Assembly: GCF_009870125.1 (NCBI RefSeq) | Contig: NC_046682.1 | Location: forward strand, 1,054,001-1,118,000 | Origin: Drosophila pseudoobscura | Lineage: Eukaryota; Arthropoda; Insecta; Diptera; Drosophilidae | Direction: 5' to 3' | Length of the DNA stretch: 64,000 nucleotides | Made by a program: the position numbers and the translations under genes | Notes under the pieces: model-generated | Databases searched by the model: none | What the model was told of the DNA's origin: nothing | Seen by the model: the letters and a program-made list of their open reading frames with translations, nothing else | Part shown: positions 36,390 through 47,145 of the stretch, one piece after another | How positions within the stretch are numbered: the stretch's first letter is position 1 | Layout of the letters: every line of letters begins with the position of its first letter

Positions 36390-39110
36390 AATAAATTTTG
36401 TATTGCTCTTAATTGTACGTCGTTTAAGATGGGATCTTATCTTCCTGTTGGGTCTTCCTTCGTTGTTGTTGCTTGGGTCCTTCGCTTTTATTTGATTATA
36501 AAATAATAATAATAATAGAATTTGTTGTTTGCTTTTACTCCTGGAGCAACTTATACAACAGTCAGAAAAAATTATGATGTACTTCCAGGTAGGTGCTAGT
36601 GTTCTAGCCGTTGACATGCAATGACTGCATCTTGCAAGAGGCGATGCAATTACTGCACTGTAACGCGAGGATGCAGGAAAGATAGCTGTTAGACTAATAT
36701 TCGAGGATAATTAGCAATAAAGTTACTGAGAGAACTAGGCATGCATTCAAAATAACATACCACTAAAGTTACTAATTACTAGAAAGGTGTGTAACGATTA
36801 GTGATTTAATAAGAGGAAGAGAATTAGTGGTGGATATAATATGGTAGAGGGAATTATAATCCGAGCATAAGACCCTAAACGGTTCATGCAAGGAATAATT
36901 CGATCTACAAAATGGAAGGAACAACGGTATAAAATTTCTAGTCAGGCTAATAGGAATCGTGAAGTTTATGCGGCTCAACAGATCAGGGCTGTCTATGTCA
37001 CCCCTGATCAAGTTGTGCATAAATATCACACCAAGCATTTTTCTACGGTTAACTAAGGATGGGAGATTTACTAATAGTAGTCTACTAGAGTAAGATGGGA
37101 GTCTCATACCTTCATCCCAGTTAAGGCCCCGCAGAGCAAAGAGTAAAAAGTTTTCTGTACTGATTCTATACGGTCCTGGTGTACTTTGTACTGAGTCTCC
37201 CATACACAGGAGCCGTATTCTAAAATCGGACGAACAAGCGAGGTGTAGAGAGTCTTTGTTATATAGGGGTCGTCAAATTCCTTTGACCACCTCTTTATAA
37301 ACGCCCATGGCCTTATTTATTATGGTATAAATGGGTTCAGAAAACTTTAACTTGGTGTCTAACATAACCCGAAGATAACAAGTTTGCACAACACCATGAC
37401 TGAAAGTTATTGAGCTCGGATTGCAAGCGAGAATGAAATGAAATGTCCTTATGCTGGACACAGTGTTTAACATCATCCGCATACATAAGTACTCGAGAGT
37501 ATGTTAATACCGAAGGCAAGTCATTAATAAAGAGTGTGAAGGGGCCTAGATGGCTCTCATGTGGTACTCCCGAAGAAACCTTTACTGGTAAAGAGAGCGA
37601 GTTTTTGAAGAGGACTCTTAGAGACCTGGAACAAAGGTAGCTAGAAATCCATCTCAGGAGGTTGGGCGGAAACCCTAAAAGGTCTAGTTTATGCGCTTGA
37701 AGGGAATGGTTTACAGAGTCGAATGCTTTACTAAAGTCGGGGTAAATGACATCCGTCTGTAAGTTACCTTTAATAATGAAAGGGGTAAACTCTAACAAAT
37801 TCGTGGTGGCTGATCGCCGCCCTGTAAATCCATGCTGAGTGGGAGATATAAGTGACTTGGAGAGATGTTGCAAGTGCGGAGTTAATACCTTCTCAAACAT
37901 TTTGGGGATAGCGGATAACTTTTCTATACCTCTATAATTTTTTGCGTCAGACTTGCTACCTTTTTTATGGAGAGGAATTATAAACGATTCCTTCCAAATG
38001 GGGGGAAGCAAGTAGAATCGATGGACAGGGTGAATAGTTTAAGCAAGGGTCCACACAGAGCCTCGGCGCAGTACCTGAGTACACAACCTGGAACCCCGTC
38101 TGGACCCGGTGAAAACACCGGCTTAACTAGTCGAAGATCATGAAGTAAAGAACATTCATTTAACCGTATGGGTACGGATGACCAGAGTAGCTTTCCTCAG
38201 AATAGGTGGTGTGGAAAAAGTGGGCAATAAGATCGTCAATTGCCTGATCATTATTTGCCGACGTATTACAAAATGATAGCGAGGATGGGTGTGCGGACGT
38301 TCTACGCTTACTGTTTACGAAGGAGTAAAACTGTTTAGGGTCCTGAGAAAAGCGTATCCTGCATCGAGATAGGTGGTTCTTATAGCATTGTACACTAAGA
38401 TCCGAACATTTTGACCGAGCCGTTATATAGCGAGAGTGAGAAATTGAAATTTGTAACAAAGTCTTGATTTTAAGTTTTTTAAGCTGGATAACTCTTTGGT
38501 GAACCAAGGGGTTTTCCAGATCTAATCGGACCAGAAAGCGGGACACAAGAATCAAAAAATGTGCCCACAGCATTGTAAAAAATCATTGTATCAAAATCCC
38601 TAATGAGGTTATTAAGCTTCGCAAACTCGGCTTTTCGAAAGCAGCGGACACGTACAGGTAGCCTACTCGACCGATGCAATGCAGTTGGTCCTATATCTAG
38701 CGACAATTCGAAAGTAGGATGGTAGGCGTCTTCAGGTATAGTGAGTGGAAGGGCTCGGGTTAACAACACTAAGGTCGGATCCGATACAAAGCACAGATCA
38801 AGCAATCGACCCAGGGAATTTTTCACATGGTAGACTTGAGACAGGGACAGGTCAAGCAAGCCGTCAACAAAGTCATGTCGTGACATGGGCACTAGGTTAC
38901 TAGACTCGTTAACCGAAGACCAAACAGTTCCTGGCAAGTTAAAGTCACCAAGAACTATCATATGATCTTTATCTGATAGCGAGGAAGAAACAGCAGCTAA
39001 AGCGGACAAATGCGATGGGTGCGAGTTACCCAGAATTTCCTTGAACAGGGGAATGCTTGAGTAGGGTTTCAACAGCCTCGTCATGGCTGAGACTATCTGC
39101 CGAGTTGTCA
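36390..39110 (-). mobile_element. Non-LTR retrotransposon, endonuclease end plus reverse transcriptase
   Basis: Minus-strand element. From 39110 downward: the C-terminal part of an EEP endonuclease (MIVLGDFNLPGTVWS, then LGRLLDLCFVS); a linker; RT with FIIPLHKKGSKSDAKNYRGI, QHGFTGRRSATTNLLEF, DFSKAFDSVNHS, GVPHESHLGP and active-site VLMYADD; a C-terminal region with PSLVNRRKMLGVIFMHNLI. A 3' UTR carries GCAGTCATTGCATGTCAACG and a TTATTATTATT tract near 36500. Frameshifts at about 38480, 38010-38160 and 37270-37340 make it non-functional. Organisation resembles Jockey/CR1-type lineages; clade not assigned. Confidence 0.85.
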
Positions 39111-41156
39111 ATAAGATAGCAATGGGAGGCAGGTGGTCGGAGGTGAGGTCATTCTCTTCACGGATTGTAAGCTGATTTCTGGGGATAGATCGATATATGA
39201 AGAAGTCTATGCAGGAGGGCATGGATCTCCGAAAAGGTGGGTAGTAAGTGGGGCTTCCTGTCGCCAGAATTTGTATCGAGCCATTGGTTAGGGCATCATG
39301 TAGTGCCAACCCTCTGCGGTCTCCTCTGTGATTGCCGCAAATCCTGTGCTTCGCATTAAAGTCTCCTCCAATGATAAATTTGTTACCCAGTTGGGCCAGA
39401 AGATTGTCAAAATCAGTGCTTGACCAGGGAGACAGCCCTCATTGCTGCAGCCTATTTACCCCCATCTCTCTGCATAGTGTTGACACCATGACCGCCGCAA
39501 CCTGAATCGGCCCCAATTGCACAGCGTGATGGTTGTAGTGGCAAATATCCTTCCGAACGAGTACAGCTGCTCCTCCTCTGGCCCTGTTGGATGGGTGGTC
39601 GGCTCTGTAACACTCGTATCCGTGGAGCGTGTAGTTTTTTCCTGGGTATAAATAGAGCCAGATCATTAGTGTTATGAGCCAGGCCTACGGGCGTTCCAAA
39701 ATCCGATCCTTAGGTCCGATAGCATTATGGTCTTCTGAGAGATTGCGAGGGTATGGGTGTACCTGCGTTACGCAGTTGGTCGAGGGACTGCAGGATACCT
39801 GCTACTGCCATTGTGAGGCCCGCTACTGATCTCTGCTATTCCATAAGAACCTGAGCTATCGAGCTCGTATCCATCTGCTGTTCAGGATAAGAACCTTGGG
39901 CGTTGGTGGACCAAGTTGTTGGTCTGCGTTTTCCTTGAAGCTGAGGGAACTGGGTGTTATAGTCCAGCTGTGCCAAGTAGTGCCGGCGAGTATCAACGTA
40001 GGCCTGTTTGGGTTCGTTACGGCGGAAAGCATCCGCGAAGAATATCCCCCGCTGTACTGCCATTGATGGGACATTTCTCACCTTTCTAGCATCTGGGTTT
40101 TGCGGAGAGACGTTCACGGCGGATTGGCAATTTTTATGCATCATGACGTAGATCTTGCAGGATCTATCATATGCTGCATACTTTCCGCTGCAGTTTGAGC
40201 ATGTGAGGTCGTCCACGGTTATGGGGTTGCATTCTGGGCTACCTGTCCAGTGGTCCTCGGCGCATCTGCCACACATTGGTCGCTTTAGACAATAGTTTTT
40301 CGTGTGATTTAATTTAAAGCAACGAAAGCACTGCCTCACGCTGTTGTTTTTGCGGGGCAGCTCCATTTGTCTCCACCCGTTGTCTGCCGACTCTAGCGAT
40401 CTTGAGAGCTTCCTTGTTGTTAGGGCCCTGGGCGAGGTCAATAAACCAGGCTTTTTGGTTGGGTGGTTCCTGCCTGACTCCATCAGCGCTAACGGAAGGG
40501 CTCCTCGTGGACTTCGGGTTGCACAGGTTGACCACTCGATGTCCCAACTTCTTAAATGCCTGGTTGATGGTATCCTTGGGTACAGATGCTGTTACCCTGA
40601 AGTTTCTGTCCTCGGAGACGCAGAAATGGGTGTACTGCACCCGCAGTGCATTAAGGATCTTAATTATCTTTCTATGGGTGTCAGCATCCTTTGCGTAAAT
40701 ACGAAGGTCCCCTGAGGGTGCCGTGCAGAATCCTCTGGGATCGGGGGCCTCAGGGAATCCTCGACGGCAGTAATGTCCAGCACCCCAGGGATGGTTATTG
40801 GCCTAGGCTTTCGTGGTTTTTTAGGAGTTGTCTCAACCTGAGTTGCTTGAGCCGCTGCTGAGGTGGACGGGACATCATCAGCAGAAGGGTTATGTTGAAT
40901 CCTAGGCATCTCCCTCGCCGCAGTCTGGGCAACAGTTGAGAGATCCTGTTCACGCAATAGGGCAAAACGGTTGCCTTGAAGAGGCGCAGGATGAAGGGCG
41001 GGGGAAACTTGGAGAAGTTTTTTTGTGTGAATCGTTTAAGAGCTCAGATCCACAACGTTTCTTTTTTCCCGCTATTTGCCATGTCACAGATGATGGGTCA
41101 CACAAGCGTTTGGAAGGAAGTGATTGAGCCTGGCTGGACGTCTTAGAAGTTAGCAT
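39100..41156 (-). mobile_element. Second non-LTR retrotransposon, ORF1 (gag-like) and endonuclease part
   Basis: Minus strand, read from 41156 down. A Ser/Pro/Lys-rich start; then TTPKKPRKPRPITIPGV and an RRM-like gag region (NFRVTASVPKDTINQAFKKL); then cysteine clusters CFRCFKLNHTKNYC and CGRCAEDHWTGSPEC, zinc knuckles as in Jockey/I-type ORF1. The frame ends near 39836. Next is an EEP endonuclease start (YECYRADHPSNRARGGAAVL), then GGDFNAKH-type codons near 39370, and the end motif NDLTSDHLPPIAI near 39150. At about 39110 it switches directly to the middle of another element's endonuclease. Multiple frameshifts are present. Confidence 0.8.
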
Positions 41157-42175
41157 GGAGATAGAATAGATAGATAGTGCTGAGGCTTAAGTACGCTCCA
41201 AGGACAATTGGAGGCGGAGGACGAATTAAACAAGGAAGGAATCGGGAGATTTAAGTACGCCCCGAAGGTGGGGAACGAGTGAAAAGCAGAGATTCTACCT
41301 TTGGCACAAGGACCACTTCAGAATATAGGTGCGGTGGACCCACGGGCTTTCCGAGTTGGACTGCCAGCGGCGATTCCCGATGGAGCGACTATCTGTGTTG
41401 GATGTTGGAAGGTGAGGAAAAGCGTTTTCTGGTAGCTTACTGCAACATTTCACATGACAGGCCCGTACCACTGGAAGTTCATAAGTACATTCCGTTTAAA
41501 TGGGAATTTAAATACTCTCCGAAGATAACAGTCTAAAGAAAGCACCGGAATTCACACTGGGAAATTTATAAAAAGCAGTTACTTCGAAGCTCGCGAATCC
41601 ATGCTCAGCGAAATCCGCTGAGAATATAGAGGAGTACCTACAGATCCTATCCAAGGAATTACTGGATACCACACATTGTGGAATCTCACTTCCCAGGATG
41701 GACCGAAAGCACTGATGACAAAAAGATGGAGTCTATGTCTACGGGCATAACCAGCATGGAGGGAGCAGGGAGGTACCACTGCCTAAAGAACTTCGAAAAC
41801 CATGTGCATAGAACGCTTATGTAGACTCAGTCACTACTTTCTGCCCCTACCATGGAAGGACTGAAGATTTAGCACTGTCTAGCTGCGGCGCATGCTGCCA
41901 AGCTAGGCATAACGAACAGAGACACCTGTAGGAAGTGTGATGCACTTATGACCATCGAAACCCTGGAAGATCACGGGCAAGGAGAAGATACCTATGACGT
42001 AGATATTTTAAGAAAACGCCTTAATGCCTTTGCTGGAAACGCCTCGAGTCTAGACGAGTTTCAAACCTCATAAGCGCTTCCGCAACGGTTCATACCCCCG
42101 AATCCGGATAACTAAGGGCCATATTGGCCTATGCGTAGCGCCGTCAGGGTTAGCCGAACCTAACTTATAGGGCTG
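41157..42175 (+). mobile_element. Retroelement tail remnant, plus strand
   Basis: GC-richer than its surroundings. A plus-strand readable segment at 41279-41536 (FLVAYCNISHDRPVPLEVHK) is followed by broken coding-like sequence ending near 42072 with NRDTCRKCDALMTIETLEDH, then DILRKRLNAFAGNASSLDEF and a stop. The Cys-containing end resembles the tails of LOA/R1-type ORF2 proteins. It may be the 3' end of the element whose ORF1 lies at 33100-36385, with the minus-strand elements inserted in between. This is inference. Confidence 0.45.
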
Positions 42176-42200
42176 GGCTCTATGGCTTTGAGTAGATGTG

Positions 42201-42362
42201 TACATACAACGTGCAGAAGTCACATCAGCCCCAAAGCATATATTTTTTGTCAGGATGACCAGCTAAGTTTATATACCCATGGGCATCAGTTCTTAAGTTT
42301 GTTTTTATGCAAGCTTGTCTTTCAGTTTTGAAGCTTTTCATAGACTGCACGTTGTATATGTA
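42201..42362. mobile_element. Possible 162-bp MITE
   Basis: TACATACAACGTGCAG at 42201-42216 and CTGCACGTTGTATATGTA at 42345-42362 form a 16-bp inverted pair with one mismatch. No clear target duplication was seen. It could equally be a stem-loop left from a larger element. Confidence 0.4.
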
Positions 42363-43407
42363 AGTAAAATGTATACTTAATATGAAATGTATATTTTTGC
42401 AACTTAAGTATGGACAAGGTTGATTGCATCTATAAAAATATGTGAGTTCATGAAGGACGGATTAACCCAATTCTTTTTTTTGTAATTTTGACCATATCGT
42501 CGCGCTCTGTGTGGGCCCACTGACAGAGTTCTTCGGATAATTTTTGCTTCTCAAGCCAAAAGTAGATCACAATAAATATTTATTTATTAAAGTATTTTCG
42601 AAGATATAATTATAATTTAACTTTTATTTATTTATTTAGAACTATGCTCTTTTAAGTTATTTAGAAATTCATGTAAGTAATAGCAAAAAATTGAATCCAG
42701 TCGAATTCGAGTCGCCATAATACCCCATGGTCAGTTACTATATATTAAACAATATATTCCTGCATTCCACGTATCATCTCTCCACCTAATGAGCAAAATT
42801 CAATCTATTCTTATACAACACACTCCTTTATATCTATCTCCCTTCCTCGCCAACGATGTACATTTGTATGTACCATACGGCCGATAAATCTCCATTATTC
42901 CCAAAGAAGACAGGGCTGAGAAAGAGAAGGGCGAGGCAACTGTTTCTGCTATTTCGGTTTTTCAGTATTTGTGGATGAAACAGAATTCTTCGATTTGAGT
43001 TAAGTTGTGAAGTGTCATAAATTTTAACAAACTTTTTTCTGTGTTATACCACAAACAAATTCGATCCATTAAACCATAATAAACAATGAAAATCACTTCA
43101 GTGATTTCAGGAAGGAGGACATGGTTTAAAACTATTTATTTTGAATGTATTTTGGTATTGAAGTAAACAACTAAGAACCAAGACGTATCAACTTCAGTTG
43201 CAGTTTTCGTCCAAATCAAATTAAGATCGCATTCAGGAATACCCTAACAAAATAAAATATCGATAATATGTTTACACAACCCTAATCCTAAATGATGACA
43301 AATCACATTTCAGCGACCGATACTAAAAAAAAGAATAATACAGCTACATATGCATATGTACATTAAACTTCACTTTTATATCTAACAAATTTTATCCAAG
43401 ATACAAA
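42363..43407. other. Rad23 upstream region
   Basis: AT-rich spacer with no gene seen. It contains the probable Rad23 promoter; a DRE-type site lies at 43258-43265. A GC-richer patch near 42890-42945 is not coding. Confidence 0.5.
43258..43265. promoter_or_regulatory. DRE (DREF binding site) TATCGATA
   Basis: An exact TATCGATA palindrome 143 bases upstream of the Rad23 start codon. DREs drive housekeeping genes in Drosophila, which suits Rad23. Confidence 0.7.
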
Positions 43408-45067
43408 ATGATTATCACCGTAAAAAATCTGCAGCAGCAAACCTTTACTATTGAGTTTGACCCGGAAAAAACGGTGAGTGGTAGTTTTTTCCATATATGT
43501 ATGTATGTATGTATGTTCGTGAAACGTAAATATGTATATGCCTACGCTACACGTATAAATACAAATAGTATGTGCATATGCATTTGCATTCACGAATAAA
43601 ATTTAATTTAAAGTTGTAAGCACATTCTGAAAACATTTGTTGTATAGGTTTTGGAACTCAAGAAGAAAATATTTGACGAGCGCGGGGTAGAGTACGTTGC
43701 GGAAAAGCAAAAACTGATCTATGCAGGAGTCATACTTATGGATGACCGTACAATAGCGTCATACAAAATTGATGAAAAAAAGTTTATAGTAGTAATGTTA
43801 ACACGCGATACAGCTGCTTCGACGGCTGCATCTTCAACTTCTGATACTCAGCCAAAACGGACAAACGAAGCTGAGGGAAAATTGTTTGAAAAAGAAAAAA
43901 ATATCGAAAAAACTATAAGCAGTACAAGTGGATCTACTCCCATTTCTGGCGCTGTAGAGTCCGCGCCTTCTGTGTCCGTCTCGTCAACTGGAACAGCTAT
44001 ACAAAGACCCTATTCCAGTAGCGATTTAGTTGGAGAGCTGGCTAATGCTTCATTGCAAACACGTGCCGAGTCAAATTTACTAATGGGAGAAGAATACAAT
44101 AAAACTGTTTTATCGATGGTAGAAATGGGCTACCCACGTGACCAAGTGGAACGTGCAATGGGCGCCAGTTTTAACAACCCTGAACGGGCTGTGGAGTACC
44201 TGATTAATGGTATACCCACCGAGGATGAAAGCCTATTTAATGCCGGTGACGAGACAAATAATCAAAATCCAAGAGCTCCTGGATCCCAACCTATATCTGA
44301 ACCAGCTGTCGATCTTCCAGCCCAATCTTCTGGTAACTTGATTTTGAAATATAACTATGCTATATATCTAACTACGTACAATTTTCCTATGCATATATTT
44401 TTATTTGCAGATCCGTTTGAGTTTTTGCGTAGCCAGCCACAATTTCTTCAAATGCGCTCGCTAATATATCAAAACCCTCACCTTTTACATGCTGTTTTGC
44501 AACAGGTAAGTTCATCAACAAAAATAACATGCATTTTTAGTTACTTTTCGCACTTAGATTGGCCAAACGAACCCAGCTCTTTTACAACTTATTTCGGAGA
44601 ATCAGGATGCGTTTCTTAATATGCTAAACCAGCCAATTGAGGGTGAATCCGCATCTGGCAATAACACTCAACGCTCTACGCCTCCTCGAATACAGTCTTT
44701 TCCAACTCGGACAGAAAGCTTGCCCTCATCAGCAACAGAAGAAGGGCCAGTGGCCAACCAACGGTCATCTGCTGGTGGCATTGCTGCAGACCAGTTGCAA
44801 AGGCCAGATGTCGCCGACCGCGAAGTCACGGAACAGTCCGCCGGAATCGCAACCATTCGTCTAAATGCCCAAGATCAAGATGCTATAGAACGGGTATATA
44901 ACATTTTCATAACATATATATAAATTTTGTACAATTTAAATTAAAAATTCCCATAGCTGAAAGCACTCGGATTTCCGGAAGCACTTGTGCTGCAAGCTTA
45001 CTTTGCCTGTGAAAAAGATGAAGAACTAGCAGCAAATTTCTTACTTTCATCCAGCTTCGATGACTGA
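43408..45067 (+). CDS. Rad23: UV excision repair protein Rad23
   Basis: Five exons: 43408-43473, 43648-44332, 44411-44505, 44558-44893, 44957-45067, about 430 residues, a normal family length. Rad23 shuttles ubiquitinated proteins to the proteasome and supports XPC in DNA repair. Domains seen: N-terminal ubiquitin-like ([36 protein letters not shown], about 1-76); Ser/Thr-rich linker; UBA1 ([18 protein letters not shown], about 171-211); XPC-binding/STI1 region ([19 protein letters not shown], from about 251); UBA2 at the C-terminus ([19 protein letters not shown]). ATG at 43408 begins the conserved UBL strand. AATAAA signals lie near 45118 and 45139. It is convergent with Zip102B. Confidence 0.97.
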
Positions 45068-46050
45068 GTCGGCCAAATGTAAAAAGTTATATGTATACCT
45101 ATAAACCGAAATCGTTACTAATAAATTTAGAGGTTAATAAAAACAACCAGAAGTGCTGAGCCCCGGAAAAAAACCAAAGTCCAGTCCTTCATGTTTTGAC
45201 CCTTTTAGTTTTACCCTGTAGCATATGAACCTTTTTTACAAAATTTTGAAAAATAACACGTGTGTTAAGCGGGAATCATTTCTTGCGGGAGAGAAGCCAG
45301 AATCTTTTCCGATCCCATACATATTTTTTTAGAACTTCATTTTCAGTGCAGTCCTATTTGATGTCACACAAAAACAAGTGTGTATCAATATGGATACTAT
45401 TACATATAGCCAGTCATATAGCCACTCTCGTCTCAAACTCCCGTCTCTCCTCCTGTATACCATAGGCGTTAAGTATGAGTGCTCATGTCCGACATTTACT
45501 CGAAAGGTACTAGTAAAAATGGCCAATAATTTTAAATTTGCATGTTTTATTAAATTTATAATAAAATACCTAAATTGAGATAGAACATATATAATTCGAT
45601 TTAACTAAATTATTCCATTTATTAATCGGACCTGCCTCTAAATTGCTATTGAACTAGCTTCTTATATCAATGACAACGCAACCACCATTTTGTCGAAATG
45701 GAACTTGATCGCCAGATCTAGATTCTCGACATTGTCCTTCTGTAGTTTAATATTCAATTACAACTGCAATGTGTAATGGTTTTATTTATATAAGACATTA
45801 CTCTTGAATGCCGAATAAAAAAGTATATGAAATGCCACTTTTACAGTACTTGAAATACATGTACTGAAAATTCATATTTATTAATCTTTGAAATTACAAA
45901 CGTTACAGTATATATCATCTTTTTTGAACTGTATTAACTGTGCCCAACTATGGGCAACAAGTGAAATTTATTGAATTGCATGTAAGCCCATAGATTCTAT
46001 ACACTAACGCGCGAACGACAGGAATGTACGACAGTGTACGTATGCTTATT
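45068..46050. other. Convergent 3' region of Rad23 and Zip102B
   Basis: No gene seen. It holds the two 3' UTRs. Opposed open frames around 45260-45580 have no recognisable product. Confidence 0.5.
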
Positions 46051-47145
46051 CTAATGCTTATGTCCAAATGTTATGATAAGCGGTAGCAGCGCACCACATA
46101 TCATAATTACTAGCTCACTGTATCGTAAAGCCTGTATACTATGACTCTGAGAGTTACTCGCGGCAGCAATACCGTTCATGTCAATAGTGCCGACATCTCG
46201 AGATTCCTCTAATACCCGATACTCATACTGAGGGGAAGCGGTACCTTTATGATGATGATGCCCACCTTGTGTAAGCTCCGGGAGAACATGCACAGTGGCA
46301 ACATACAAAAAAGTTCCGGCTGAAAATAGCATAGCTATCCCAGTAGCATTCACTGAATTCAAAGTCTCCTTTTGCTCCTGACCAATCCCGAAATACGTTA
46401 AAATCGTCAGTAGTGGAGCTGATAAGGAAAAAAGTGCCAAATGTCTACGAATTTGTTGTCGCTCGACTTTCTCATGCAACAAAAAGCTAACCAATCCAAA
46501 TGCTGCAGGTGCCTTGTGTAACATAATGGCGAGAAAAACTATTATTTCAACGTCCTGATGACTCGTTGTTGCAGCAGCCCCTAACGCAATTCCATCAGCT
46601 ATACAGTCAAGCATGTAAGACATATAAAATGTAAGTTCGAAAAACACCTATTAAAAAAAGTAAATACCTGCAGCATGTACCACTAAGCCAAGCGTGAGTG
46701 TGGCAGTATTTTTCTCGTCACTACCGATATTGCTCCTCCGTTGAGAAACGTCAACCAGCATCATGAAGACAAAACCAAGCACGAGGGAAAGTCCTATAGT
46801 TTGCGAGTAGTCTTGAGGTTTAGGACCTGGCGTCAACTCTGTCGTTCGTTCACTATCCATATACAATGAACGAATACCTTCTGGTATAATTACAGCTAAA
46901 GCAGTACCCACCAATAAACCAGCGCCAAGCACAGTGACACACTTCAACTTCTCCTAAATTCAGAGAATATTGTTGAATTAATGTACATTCATACCTATGC
47001 ATATGCAAATAAATGCTTGCGTAGAATTTGATGTATGAATATCTACCTCGCTTAATTTCATCAGCATTGGTATGCTTCCAGCCAGATAAGAGCCAACGAG
47101 CATCACTATCACCAATAAAATAAGAACTACAGTCTCTTCCGCCAT
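46051..47145 (-). CDS. Zip102B: ZIP family zinc transporter (ZIP9-like), Zip102B
   Basis: Three exons on the minus strand: 47145-47047, 46953-46668, 46598-46051, about 310 residues. ZIP proteins move zinc into the cytosol; the ZIP9 (SLC39A9) group acts at the Golgi and plasma membrane. Seen: N-terminal helix ([20 protein letters not shown]), [35 protein letters not shown], and metal-site helices [13 protein letters not shown] and [19 protein letters not shown] further helix pair is followed by [15 protein letters not shown], and the last helix ends FGHKH. Conserved His, Asp and Glu residues of the transport site are present. ATG at 47145 lies before the first hydrophobic segment. Confidence 0.93.

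Noticed and set aside
41579-41779. Minus-strand 66-codon frame in the retroelement tail
   Set aside because: The opposite strand carries the coding-like remnant; this is its complement.
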